A stretch of DNA of 64,000 bases from Sphingomonas rhizophila (GTDB lineage: Bacteria > Pseudomonadota > Alphaproteobacteria > Sphingomonadales > Sphingomonadaceae). The stretch covers positions 806,001 to 870,000 of the forward strand of contig NZ_CP060717.1 of NCBI RefSeq assembly GCF_014396585.1, read 5' to 3'. The notes under the pieces are model-generated. The model was not told the origin of the DNA. It ran no database searches and saw only the letters and a list, made by a program, of their open reading frames with translations. Position numbers and translations under genes: made by a program. This document shows, in pieces, positions 47,554 to 56,667 of the stretch; the stretch's first letter is position 1, and each line of letters starts with the position of its first letter.

Positions 47554-47581
47554 TTGCCCCACGCCTGATCCTTGCTATAGG
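47554..47581 (+). promoter_or_regulatory. Probable promoter of tRNA-Leu
   Basis: TTGCCC (47554-47559), a 16 bp spacer and TATAGG (47576-47581), about 26 bp upstream of the mature tRNA-Leu 5' end. This fits a housekeeping sigma promoter for a tRNA gene. Confidence 0.5.
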
Positions 47582-47606
47582 CCGCGCACCTCAAAGGAGC
47601 GTCCGC

Positions 47607-47691
47607 GCGGGCGTGGCGGAATTGGTAGACGCAGCAGGTTTAGGTCCTGCCATCGCAAGATGTGGGGGTTCGAGTCCCTTCGCCCGCACCA
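47607..47691 (+). tRNA. tRNA-Leu (TAG)
   Basis: Class II tRNA: acceptor GCGGGCG/CGCCCGC, anticodon arm GCAGG-TTTAGGT-CCTGC with anticodon TAG, a short variable arm, T-arm GGGTTCGAGTCCC and an encoded CCA at the end. Leucine CUA/CUN. The trigger factor gene starts 54 bp downstream. Confidence 0.94.
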
Positions 47692-47745
47692 CCCGCTTCG
47701 GCGCAGCCGCTCCTGGCACTAATATTCACGGGTAGACGCAAGATC

Positions 47746-49314
47746 ATGAAGACCGTCGAGACGGAGAACGCAGGCCTGAAGCGGGCCTACACCCTGACCA
47801 TTCCGGCCAAGGACATCGACGCGCGGGTCGATCGCGAAGTGAAGCGCATCGCGCCGCAGGTCCGCATGCCGGGCTTCCGTCCGGGCAAGGTCCCGAGCAA
47901 CCTCATCCGCAAGATGCACGGTGAGAGCCTGCACGCCGACGCGCTGAACGCGACCGTCCAGGACAGCGTGCAGCAGCTGATCGCCGAGCAGAAGCTTCGT
48001 CCGGCGCTGCAGCCGGAAGTCGAACTCAGCGAGGGCTACGCGGCCGGCAAGGATGCGGAGGTCAAGGTTCGCCTCGAAACGCTGCCGGAAATGCCGGCGC
48101 CGAAGATCGAAGGCCTGAAGCTAGAGCGCCTCACCGCCGAAGTCGATGACAGCGCACTCGACGAGCAGCTCAGCCTGCTGGCGCAGAGCCAGACCCGCTA
48201 CGAAGACGCCAAGAAGGGCCATAAGGCGGCCAACGGCGACCAGGTCGTGATCGATTTCGTCGGCAAGGTCGATGGCGTTGCCTTTGACGGCGGCACCGGC
48301 CAGGACATGGCCGTCGTGCTCGGCTCGGGCAACCTGATCCCTGGTTTCGAAGAGCAGATGGTCGGCCTGAAGCAGGGTGACGAAAAGACGCTCAACCTGA
48401 CCTTCCCGGCCGACTATCCGGCCGAGAACCTCAAGGGCAAGGACGCCACGTTCGACATCAAGGTGACCGCGGTGAAGACCGCCGCCGAGACCAAGATCGA
48501 CGACGATTTCGCCAAGGCGATGGGTCTCAAGGACCTGGAGCAGCTCAAGGGCCTGCTGCGCGACCAGCACCAGCAGGAACTCAATGGCCTCACCCGCACG
48601 CACATGAAGCGCCGCCTGCTCGACCAGCTGGCCGACACCCATGATTTTCCGGTGCCGGAATCGATGGTCGAAGCGGAATTCGAGCAGATCATGGGCCAGC
48701 TTCGTCACGAAGCCAGCCACGAGGACGACAAGGACGCGGCACTCGCTGAAATCGAAAAGGACGCTGCCGAATATCGCGGCATCGCGGAACGTCGCGTCCG
48801 CCTCGGCCTCCTGCTCAGCGAAATCGGTGCCGCCAACGGTATCGACATTAGCCAGCAGGAAATGAACCGCCTGATCGGCCAGGCTGCTGCACAGTACCAG
48901 CCGTCGGACCGCGACCGGTTCATCCAGTACGTCCAGGAAAACCCGATGGCGGCCGCGCAGCTCCGCGCTCCGCTGTACGAGGACAAGGTCGTCGACTTCC
49001 TCTTCTCAAAAGCGGAAGTGACTGAGCGCGCATCGACCCGCGCTGAGATCGAAGCCGAATTGGAGAGCGAAGAAGGCCACGTTCACGGACCGGGATGTGG
49101 CCACGACCATGCGGACGCCAAGCCGTCGAAGGCCAAGAAGGCGCCGGCAAAGAAAGCCGAAGCCAAGGGCGAGGCACCCGCGAAGGGCATGGTCGACGCG
49201 AAGGCCGATGCCAAGCCCAAGCCCGCCAAGCCGGTCAAGGACGCGGCTCCGGCCAAGGCTGCCGACACCAAGCCTGCGGCGGCAAAGAAGGCCCCGGCCA
49301 AGAAGGCCAAGTAA
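47746..49314 (+). CDS. tig: Trigger factor
   Basis: 522 aa ribosome-associated chaperone and peptidyl-prolyl isomerase; most are about 430-450 aa. N-terminal ribosome-binding domain has VRMPGFRPGKVPSNLI (the GFRxGKxP loop), then the FKBP domain (DQVVIDFVGKVDGVAFDGG to TLNLTFPADYP), then the C-terminal arm. It then carries an extra tail: a His/Cys-rich segment GHVHGPGCGHDHA and about 60 residues of Lys/Ala/Pro repeats (KKAPAKKAEAKGE, AKPKPAKPVKDAAP, KKAPAKKAK), histone H1-like. Start ATG 47746 is set by MKTVETENAG. Downstream neighbours are two glycosyltransferases, then clpP. Confidence 0.95.
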   Translation: MKTVETENAGLKRAYTLTIPAKDIDARVDREVKRIAPQVRMPGFRPGKVPSNLIRKMHGESLHADALNATVQDSVQQLIAEQKLRPALQPEVELSEGYAAGKDAEVKVRLETLPEMPAPKIEGLKLERLTAEVDDSALDEQLSLLAQSQTRYEDAKKGHKAANGDQVVIDFVGKVDGVAFDGGTGQDMAVVLGSGNLIPGFEEQMVGLKQGDEKTLNLTFPADYPAENLKGKDATFDIKVTAVKTAAETKIDDDFAKAMGLKDLEQLKGLLRDQHQQELNGLTRTHMKRRLLDQLADTHDFPVPESMVEAEFEQIMGQLRHEASHEDDKDAALAEIEKDAAEYRGIAERRVRLGLLLSEIGAANGIDISQQEMNRLIGQAAAQYQPSDRDRFIQYVQENPMAAAQLRAPLYEDKVVDFLFSKAEVTERASTRAEIEAELESEEGHVHGPGCGHDHADAKPSKAKKAPAKKAEAKGEAPAKGMVDAKADAKPKPAKPVKDAAPAKAADTKPAAAKKAPAKKAK

Positions 49315-49317
49315 GGT

Positions 49318-50261
49318 ATGACGCCGGGGGCGAGGCGCCAAGGGTCGCGGTCCTGCTGCCCTGCTACAACGAGGAAGCGGCGATCGCGCAGACGGTCGCC
49401 GGTTTCCGCGCAGCGCTCCCCGACGCCACCATCTACGTCTACGACAACAACAGCCGGGACCGCACGGTTGAGGTCGCGCGTGGCGCCGGCGCGGTGGTCC
49501 GCTCCGAGCGCCAGCAGGGCAAAGGCAACGTCGTGCGGCGGATGTTCGCGGACATCGACGCCGACGTCTACGTCATGGCCGATGGAGACCTGACCTATGA
49601 CCCGAAGTCCGCGCCGGAGATGGTCCGGATGCTGGTCCAGGACGAACTCGACATGGTCGTCGGCACTCGCCAGCACGTCGCCGCCGAGGCGTATCGGGGC
49701 GGGCACGTGCTCGGCAACAAGCTGTTCACCGGCCTGCTGTCGAAACTTTTCGGCCGCAGCTTCACCGATATCTTCTCGGGCTATCGGGTCTTTTCCCGGC
49801 GATTCGTGAAAAGCTTTCCGGTCCTTTCGGCCGGCTTCGAGATCGAGACCGAGATCAGCGTCCACGCACTCGAACTGCGAATGCCGGTCGGCGAGATCGT
49901 CACCGCCTACGGCGCACGCCTTGAAGGGTCGGAATCGAAACTGTCGACCTACGCAGATGGCTGGCGGATCCTGAAAACCATCGTGACGCTTTACCGGATC
50001 GAGCGGCCGGTGCTGTTTTACGGCAGCTGCGCCGCACTGCTCATCCTGCTGGCGCTCGCGCTCTCGGTGCCCCTCGTGGTTACCTACATCGACACCGGCC
50101 TGGTCCCCCGATTTCCGACGGCAATCCTCGTGACGGGCATGGTCATCGTTGCCGTGCTAAGCTTTTTCGCGGGCCTGATCCTCGATACCGTCACGCGGGG
50201 ACGGCGCGAACTTCGGCGATTGTTTTATCTTCAGTATCCCTCGCCCTCCGCGAAACGATAA
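49318..50261 (+). CDS. Family 2 glycosyltransferase with C-terminal membrane helices (DPM1-like), frameshifted start
   Basis: About 314 aa. The GT-A domain starts VAVLLPCYNEEAAIAQTV, with YVYDNNSRDRT, YVMADGDLTYDP and the FGRSFTDIFSGYRVFSRRF segment. Two C-terminal hydrophobic stretches (LFYGSCAALLILLALALSVPL, FPTAILVTGMVIVAVLSFFAGL) anchor it. Its frame lacks a start codon; ATG 49318 becomes usable if the GGGGG at 49326-49330 has one more G, giving MTPGGEAPRVAVLLP. It starts 3 bp after tig. It probably glycosylates polyprenyl phosphate (inference). Confidence 0.8.
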
Positions 50262-51469
50262 TCATCGCCGCTACAAAAAAGCAGAGGCAGGCCACGGTTG
50301 GTAACGTCCCGGGCAGCAGGCTCGGTAGGCCAAGTTTTTGCAGAATGGTCGCCAGGTTTTCGGGCCGGAACAGCAGAAACGCACCGATCGTCACCAAGAC
50401 GGTAGGGATGCGTCCCCCGAAAGCCGCCAGTGCGACCAGCGGCAACAGAATGCCCAGGTCGTAGGCATGCAATCGCACAAAAAGGGTCGTTGTCGCGAGG
50501 GAGGCGAATAGCGTCGCGATGGACAAGTGCAGATCATCCGGGGCCGGTCTCTTCCATCGTGCGATCAAAACTAGCACTGCGGAAGTAATGGCCGCAGCCA
50601 CGATGAGGAAACTTCCGGGAATCGTGACGCCGCCGAATAGGTAAGCGAGGTGGGCGACCCCGGTCTGGCTTGGCGGGCTGTTGACGGCGTAACTCTCATA
50701 GAGACTCGCGGTCTCCGAAAGGCCCCGCAAAATGCCCATCGGACTGGTGGTCAGCAGGGCGGGAAGCGCAAGAACTCCGGAAATCAAGCCACTGACGACC
50801 GCCGTCACGAAGTGTGGTCTCAGCAGCGCGATCGCGCAGTAAATTGGCACACCAATATTGGGTTTGAGCGCCAGGAGCACGAGGGCCGCGCCGAGGGTTA
50901 GTCGATGGTTCGTCACCAAGCCGAGCGCGAGGAGGCAGGAGGCCGCTGTCATCAATAGCGCGACATTCCCCCACATCATGGATGTCGAGGCGACGGAGGA
51001 GAGGCCGGCATAAGCGAAGAGAATTAGGAGGTGATCCGGAGTTCCCCCAGCCCCAGCCGCTGACGCGACCGGCGAAGCATTTCGCAGCCTGCCAAGAGGC
51101 CCGCCCCGGACAGGACTGCCCAGAACTGCATGCCGACTTTCAACGGCAGAAAGCTCAGCAAGTTCGAGATCGTCCACCAATTCGGTGGATAGGCAAAGAA
51201 AACCGGGGATAATTCTCGATGCCTAGAGTGGCGCCGGCGGCCGCGAATGCGGGACCGTAGGGGTCGACCCCGTCGCGCCAAAGGTTCCCGGCCAGCCAGT
51301 AGTAAGCAAAGTCGGCGTGCGGCGAACTCGCACGTACGCTCACCCATACCAAGTATCCAACCGTCAAAAGAGCCGCTGCGACCAACGCGCTGGTGCGAAG
51401 CGGATAGTGGCGTTCGAATTCGAAGATCGAGGGCGGCGTCACCGCTCCGTTCTGTCGCAAATTAGGCAC
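50191..51469 (-). CDS. DUF2029 / GT87-like membrane glycosyltransferase, frameshifted (two sites)
   Basis: Reconstructed about 426 aa with about ten membrane helices. Segments in three frames join after two single-base additions in Gs/Cs: at 51205-51208 (giving IENYPPVFFAYPPNWW) and at 51044-51048 (giving LGLGGTPDHLLILFAYAG). The first loop contains ASSPHADFAYYWLAG, with the DF of GT-C mannosyltransferases that use polyprenyl-phosphate sugars, and DPYGPA. It may use the lipid-linked sugar produced by the GT2 gene that converges on it (overlap 50191-50261). Start GTG 51469 or GTG 51442; uncertain. Base composition looks a little lower in GC. Confidence 0.65.
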
Positions 51470-51683
51470 GATCAAGAATCCCCTTTGTCGGAGATGGTAC
51501 AAAGCCTGACGACCATTGGAATGTAATTTGTGCCTACCGATGCATTCTGGGACGCAACCGCAAGCCATAGCGACACGTGGTTGCCGGACACCCCAATGCC
51601 CTAGCGCCGCAAACGTGCCCTTGAACCTTGTTGCGAACCGCCCGATGTAGGCGCCACCCAATTCGAAGGACTTCGCCATTCTC

Positions 51684-52337
51684 ATGGATCATCAGGACAT
51701 CGCCTCCGCCCTCGTTCCAATCGTTATCGAACAGTCGAATCGCGGCGAGCGGTCGTTCGACATCTATTCGCGCCTGCTGCGGGAGCGGATCATCTTCATC
51801 ACCGGGCCGATCGAGGATCACATGGCCTCGCTGATCACCGCCCAGCTGCTTTTCCTCGAGTCCGAGAACCCGAAGAAGGACATCTTCATGTACATCAACT
51901 CGCCGGGCGGCGTGGTGACGGCCGGCCTCGCGATCCACGACACGATGCAGTACATTCGGCCGCGCGTCGGCACGGTCTGCATCGGCCAGGCCGCATCAAT
52001 GGGCAGCTTCCTGCTAGCCGCGGGCGAACCGGGCATGCGCGTCGCGCTGACGAACAGCCGCATCATGGTCCACCAGCCGTCGGGCGGTGCCCAGGGCATG
52101 GCGGCGGATATCGAGATCCAGGCCCGTGAGATCCTGCGCATGCGCAGCCGCCTCAACGCGCTCTATGCCAAGTACACCGGCCAGCCGATCGAGGAGATCG
52201 AGAAGGCGATGGACCGCGACAAGTTCCTCGAGGCGGACGAGGCCAAGGCCTTCGGCCTGATCGACGAAGTGTTCGAGAAGCGCCCCGACCAGGGCGAGGA
52301 TTCGGGCACGTCCGCCGGCGATGTGACCCCGGCGTAA
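51684..52337 (+). CDS. clpP: ATP-dependent Clp protease proteolytic subunit ClpP
   Basis: 217 aa serine protease forming a double heptamer that degrades proteins fed by ClpX or ClpA. Catalytic Ser lies in [16 protein letters not shown], His in [12 protein letters not shown] and Asp further on. The N-terminus [22 protein letters not shown] is standard. ATG at 51684. Its terminator-like hairpin follows (52380-52410), so clpP and clpX are not in one transcript here, with Nudix-DUF47 and pit between them. Confidence 0.95.
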   Translation: MDHQDIASALVPIVIEQSNRGERSFDIYSRLLRERIIFITGPIEDHMASLITAQLLFLESENPKKDIFMYINSPGGVVTAGLAIHDTMQYIRPRVGTVCIGQAASMGSFLLAAGEPGMRVALTNSRIMVHQPSGGAQGMAADIEIQAREILRMRSRLNALYAKYTGQPIEEIEKAMDRDKFLEADEAKAFGLIDEVFEKRPDQGEDSGTSAGDVTPA

Positions 52338-52348
52338 CAAAACTGTCA

Positions 52349-52420
52349 TTTTTCTTGCCGCGGAAAGAGCGGAGGATTAGGCCCCGTCGCATCGTCGGCG
52401 GGGCCTTTTTCTTGCCGCGG
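52349..52420. repeat. 15-bp direct repeat around the clpP terminator
   Basis: TTTTTCTTGCCGCGG occurs at 52349-52363 and 52406-52420, 57 bp apart and flanking the terminator hairpin. It may be a duplication of a terminator tail. No known role. Confidence 0.6.
52380..52410 (+). terminator. Intrinsic terminator after clpP
   Basis: GGCCCCG (52380-52386) pairs with CGGGGCC (52399-52405), a loop of about 12 nt, followed by TTTTT. It lies 42 bp after the clpP stop and 18 bp before the Nudix start. Confidence 0.82.
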
Positions 52421-52427
52421 CAGGGGA

Positions 52428-53558
52428 GTGTTCGTCATCCGCCAGATTGCTGCCTTGCCGTATCGGAGTACGGGCCCGGGTCTCGATGCGCCGGTGTCGG
52501 TGTTGCTCGTCACCAGCCGGGAATCGAAGCGGTGGGTCATCCCCAAGGGAAATCCGCAGGCCGGGACCCCGCCGCATATCGCCGCCGCCGTCGAAGCCGA
52601 GGACGAGGCCGGAGTGGTCGGCGTCGTTTGTCCGACCCCGCTTGGCAGCTATCGCTATCGCAAACGGCGCGGCAGCGGCGCCTCGCTGATGGCCGATGTC
52701 GATGTCTTCCCGCTCGCGGTCAGCGACGAACTCGCCGAATGGAAAGAGCAGTCTGAACGCGAGCGGCGCTGGTTCAGCCTCGCCGAGGCCGCCGAGTGCG
52801 TCGAAGAGCCTGACCTGCGCGACCTCATCCGGTCCTTCGGCGCGTCAGAATTCAACAAGGCGGCGCAGCGCGACATGCTGTCAATCGTCGCCGAAAAGTC
52901 GAAAGTAGGTCCGATGTTCGCCTGGTTCCAACGACTGCTGCCCAAGACCGGCGGCTTTTTCGAGTTGTTCGAAGCCCATGCGGTCGCGTTGGTCGCGGCC
53001 GCCGATGCGACCGGGCGCCTGTTCCAGGGCACTGGAAAGTCGGCGGACCATATCCGCGAGATTTACGAGCGCGAGCATGACGCCGACGAGATCATCCGAC
53101 AGACGTTGAAAGAGGTCCGGCAAACCTTCCTGACGCCGTTCGATCGCGGGGCGATCACCTCGCTGATCGGGGCCATGGACAATGCCGTCGACGAGATGCA
53201 GGCATCGGCGTCGGCGGTCGACCTCTATCAGATCAGGACATTCTCGCCGGAAATGCGCGATATGGCGGCGATCATCGTCGACGCCGCGCGCCTGGTTGCC
53301 GAGGCCATGCCGCTACTGCGCGACGTCGCCCGCAATGGCGGCCGGTTGCACGAACTGACCGAGCGACTGGTACGCATGGAAGGCCATGCCGACGAAATTC
53401 ATTCTGCCGGCCTGAAGTCGGCGTTCGAACGGCACCGCGACGGAAAGCCGATCGAATTCATCGTCGAGCGGGAAATCTTCAAGCATCTGGAACGGATCGC
53501 CGACGCCTTCGAGGATGTCGCCAACCAGATCGACTCCATCGTCATCGACCACGCCTGA
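52428..53558 (+). CDS. Nudix hydrolase fused to DUF47 (PhoU-like) domain
   Basis: 376 aa in one frame. Residues 1-150 are a Nudix domain (VSVLLVTSRESKRWVIPKGN, then a degenerate Nudix box GNPQAGTPPHIAAAVEAEDEAG with Val and Asp for the usual Arg and Glu). From about MFAWFQRLLPKTGGFFELFE the rest is a complete DUF47 protein (HDADEIIRQTLKEVRQTFLTPFDRGAI, LYQIRTFSPEMRDMAAIIVDA). DUF47 proteins partner Pit phosphate transporters, and pit follows 9 bp downstream. The linker is only VAEKSKVGP, so the fusion may be genuine or two genes joined by an indel, given the error rate of this sequence. GTG start at 52428. Confidence 0.75.
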   Translation: MFVIRQIAALPYRSTGPGLDAPVSVLLVTSRESKRWVIPKGNPQAGTPPHIAAAVEAEDEAGVVGVVCPTPLGSYRYRKRRGSGASLMADVDVFPLAVSDELAEWKEQSERERRWFSLAEAAECVEEPDLRDLIRSFGASEFNKAAQRDMLSIVAEKSKVGPMFAWFQRLLPKTGGFFELFEAHAVALVAAADATGRLFQGTGKSADHIREIYEREHDADEIIRQTLKEVRQTFLTPFDRGAITSLIGAMDNAVDEMQASASAVDLYQIRTFSPEMRDMAAIIVDAARLVAEAMPLLRDVARNGGRLHELTERLVRMEGHADEIHSAGLKSAFERHRDGKPIEFIVEREIFKHLERIADAFEDVANQIDSIVIDHA

Positions 53559-53567
53559 TCCGCCCGG

Positions 53568-54581
53568 ATGCACGAACTCGCCTTTCCGCTGCTCGTCGGG
53601 CTGATTATCCTGGCGCTCGCGTTCGATTATCTGAACGGGCTTCATGACGCGGCCAATTCGATCGCGACCGTCGTCGCGACCAAATTGCTTGGCCCGGTGC
53701 AAGCGGTGGCCTTTGCTGCCTTCTTCAATTTCTCGGCCTACTTCCTGACGCTGGCCTATCCTGAGCTTCACAAGGTTGCGGATACGATCGGCAAGGGGCT
53801 TATCGACAAGGACCTGGTGACGCCTGCCGTAGTGTTCGGCGCGCTGGTGGGGGCCATGTTCTGGAACGTCGTCACCTGGCTCAAGGGCATCCCGTCCTCC
53901 TCCAGCCATGCGTTGGTCGGCGGCCTGATCGGGGCAGGGGTCGCCCACGCCGGGCTCACTGGCGTCCAATGGACCGGCCTCAACAAGACGCTCATCGCGA
54001 TCGTCCTGTCGCCGCTGCTGGGCATGATGCTGGCGATGCTGATCATGCTCGTCACCAGCTGGCTGGCCGCCGGGGCACGGTCGCGAGGGGCTGAGCGAAG
54101 CTTTAAACTGCTCCACCTGATTTCGTCCGCCGGCTATTCGCTCGGCCACGGTCTTAACGACGCGCAGAAGACGATGGGGATCATCACCGTCCTGCTCTAT
54201 TCGACCGGCTATCTCCATGGCGACTTCGAAGTGCCGCACTGGGTCGCGATCAGCTGTTACATCGCCATCGGCCTCGGCACGTTGACCGGCGGCTGGCGAA
54301 TCATCGAGACGATGGGGAGCCGCATCACCAAACTGTCGCAGCACCAGGGATTCAGCGCTTCTGCCGCCGGTTCGGTCATGCTGTTCACCGCCAGCGCGCT
54401 CGGCATCCCGGTGTCGACCACACACACCATTACCGGCTCGATCATCGGCGCGGGCGTGGCGCGCCGCGAGTCTGCCGTGCGGTGGGGCGTGGCGCAGAAT
54501 GTCGTGACCGCCTGGGTCATCACCATCCCCGCATCGGCGGCCGTCGGCGCTTTGTTCTATTGGTTGACGACCCTGTTCTAG
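53568..54581 (+). CDS. pit: Inorganic phosphate transporter, PiT family
   Basis: 337 aa, about ten helices. Signature repeats: LNGLHDAANSIATVVATK near the N-terminus and HGLNDAQKTMGII in the second half, plus WLKGIPSSSSHALVGGLIGAG and GIPVSTTHTITGSIIGAG. Low-affinity proton- or metal-coupled phosphate uptake at the inner membrane. It is 9 bp downstream of the Nudix-DUF47 gene; DUF47 is the usual Pit regulator. Confidence 0.94.
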   Translation: MHELAFPLLVGLIILALAFDYLNGLHDAANSIATVVATKLLGPVQAVAFAAFFNFSAYFLTLAYPELHKVADTIGKGLIDKDLVTPAVVFGALVGAMFWNVVTWLKGIPSSSSHALVGGLIGAGVAHAGLTGVQWTGLNKTLIAIVLSPLLGMMLAMLIMLVTSWLAAGARSRGAERSFKLLHLISSAGYSLGHGLNDAQKTMGIITVLLYSTGYLHGDFEVPHWVAISCYIAIGLGTLTGGWRIIETMGSRITKLSQHQGFSASAAGSVMLFTASALGIPVSTTHTITGSIIGAGVARRESAVRWGVAQNVVTAWVITIPASAAVGALFYWLTTLF

Positions 54582-54747
54582 GTCGCGAGCGGCGGGCCTT
54601 GTGCCGCGTTAACACCTTGCCCATATTCGGGACGCACCGAATTCCTCGGGAGCGCGTTAACGTTCCTAACAGTTTGAATGTGCGAAAAACCGAGCTAGCA
54701 TGGCTCGACGACGAGGGCGCTTGCCGCCCTCAAGGACAAGGACCAAT

Positions 54748-56027
54748 ATGACCAAGCTTTCCGGCGGCGATAGCAAGAGCACGCTATACTGCAGCTTCTG
54801 CGGCAAGTCGCAGCACGAGGTGAGGAAGCTCATCGCCGGCCCGACCGTCTTCATCTGCGATGAATGCGTCGAACTGTGCAACGACATCATCCGCGAAGAG
54901 ACCAAGTCGGCGCTGGTGAAGACCCGCGACGGCGTCCCGACGCCGGCGGAAATCTGCAAGGTGCTGGACGATTATGTGATCGGCCAGGCCCGCGCCAAGC
55001 GCGTCCTGTCGGTCGCGGTCCATAATCATTACAAGCGCTTGAACCACGGAACGAAGAACGGGTCCGAGGTCGAGCTCGCCAAGTCGAACATCCTGCTGAT
55101 CGGCCCGACTGGCTGCGGCAAGACGCTGCTCGCCCAGACGCTGGCGCGCATCCTCGACGTGCCGTTCACGATGGCCGATGCGACGACGCTGACCGAGGCC
55201 GGCTACGTCGGTGAGGATGTCGAGAACATCATTCTCAAGCTGCTTCAGGCGTCCGATTACAACGTCGAGAAGGCGCAGCGCGGCATCGTCTACATCGACG
55301 AAATCGACAAGATCAGCCGCAAGTCGGACAATCCGTCGATCACTCGCGACGTATCGGGCGAGGGCGTCCAGCAGGCGCTGCTCAAGCTGATGGAAGGCAC
55401 CACCGCCTCCGTTCCGCCGCAGGGTGGCCGCAAGCATCCGCAGCAGGAATTCCTGCAGGTCGACACCACCAACATCCTGTTCATCTGCGGCGGCGCGTTT
55501 GCGGGTCTCGAAAAGATCATCGGCGACCGCTTGCAGGGCAAGTCGATTGGCTTCGGCGCTTATGTCGCCGCGCCGGAAGAACGCCGCACGGGCGAGACGC
55601 TGAAGTCGACCGAGCCCGAAGACTTGCTGAAGTTCGGCCTTATCCCGAATTCATCGGGCGGCTGCCGGTCATCGCGACGCTCGAGGATCTCGATGAGGAC
55701 GCGCTGGTCAAGATCTTGGTCGAGCCGAAGAACGCGCTGGTGAAACAGTATCAGAAGTTGTTCGACATGGAGGACGTGGAACTCGCCTTCTCCGACGAGG
55801 CTCTTCACACCGTCGCCAAGAAAGCGATCGAGCGGAAGACCGGCGCCCGCGGCCTCCGGTCGATCCTCGAATCGATCCTGCTCGACACCATGTTCGACCT
55901 CCCGTCGATGGAGGGCGTCGACGAGGTCCATGTCGACAAGGATGTGGTCGATCTTCGCAAGGAACCGGTGCGCGTCTATTCCAAGAAGGAAAAGGCTGCC
56001 GCTGGAACGACGGGCGACGCCGCATAA
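54748..56027 (+). CDS. clpX: ATP-dependent Clp protease ATP-binding subunit ClpX, frameshifted
   Basis: AAA+ unfoldase for ClpP; 426 aa restored, the family length. Zinc finger [14 protein letters not shown] and CDECVEL, Walker [16 protein letters not shown], Walker [11 protein letters not shown], and the pore loop GYVGED. The frame is lost after LKFGLIP: adding a base at 55644-55648 restores [19 protein letters not shown] and the rest (from [16 protein letters not shown] to the stop 56027). An essential-type gene in sphingomonads, so the defect is probably a sequencing error. The start ATG 54748 precedes [12 protein letters not shown]. Confidence 0.95.
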
Positions 56028-56043
56028 TTCGAGCTGACGTCGG

Positions 56044-56571
56044 ATGGCGTCGTCAAATTCCCTTACCGAGGAATGGCGGTCGCGGCCGCCTTTCTCCTGG
56101 CTTCCGCAATCCGTTCGCGAACCTCAAGAGCCGCTCAGGGCCATCCTGACCGGCTATTTATTGACGTTCGTCGGCAGCATCCTGCTGTCTGCCACAGTCC
56201 AAGGCATTCTGGCGCTTGTGGGCAGTTCCGCGCCGCGCGAGGTCCCCGACTTCGGATCCGGCTGGATGATGCTGTTCGGTGTCGTCGTCTTCGCGCCGGT
56301 CGTCGAGACGCTGATCATGGCGTCGGTCTTATCAGCGCTCTTGACGCTTGTGTCGCCATCCGTGGCGATCGTGGTGAGCGCGGTCGGGTGGGGCATCGCC
56401 CACTCCCTGTTGGTGCCGACCTGGGGTCTGGTCATCTGGTGGCCATTCCTGATCTTCTCGACATTATTCGTCGTTTGGCGAGAGCGAGGGTGGGGCGCGG
56501 CTTTGGCTGTCCCGGCTGGCGCGCACGCCCTGCATAACCTCGTCCCAGCTCTCACCCTGCAACTCTGGTAG
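56044..56571 (+). CDS. CPBP family intramembrane metalloprotease
   Basis: 175 aa with about four helices. The CPBP (type II CAAX prenyl endopeptidase-like) features are a glutamate helix FAPVVETLIMASVLSALL, a His helix VGWGIAHSLL and the C-terminal AHALHNLVPALTL. The pair E-E-x-x-x-R is incomplete (ETLIM), so the catalytic motif is atypical. It probably cleaves a membrane protein or is a non-proteolytic relative. It starts 16 bp after clpX. Confidence 0.75.
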   Translation: MASSNSLTEEWRSRPPFSWLPQSVREPQEPLRAILTGYLLTFVGSILLSATVQGILALVGSSAPREVPDFGSGWMMLFGVVVFAPVVETLIMASVLSALLTLVSPSVAIVVSAVGWGIAHSLLVPTWGLVIWWPFLIFSTLFVVWRERGWGAALAVPAGAHALHNLVPALTLQLW

Positions 56572-56667
56572 ACATTTCTTCACGCACATTAACCATCCCG
56601 ATTATTTTCTGGTTGAAAATTCGGGTGATAACGAAGAAATTGTTGCGGATTGCCGGGGGTATGAGTC

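Noticed and set aside
53313-54425. Minus-strand frame opposite Nudix-DUF47/pit
   Set aside because: Antisense shadow with no family features.
54748-56027. clpX, mreB, mrdA and serB as true pseudogenes
   Set aside because: All are normally essential or core, and each is restored by adding a single base in a G/C run; a sequencing error is far more likely.
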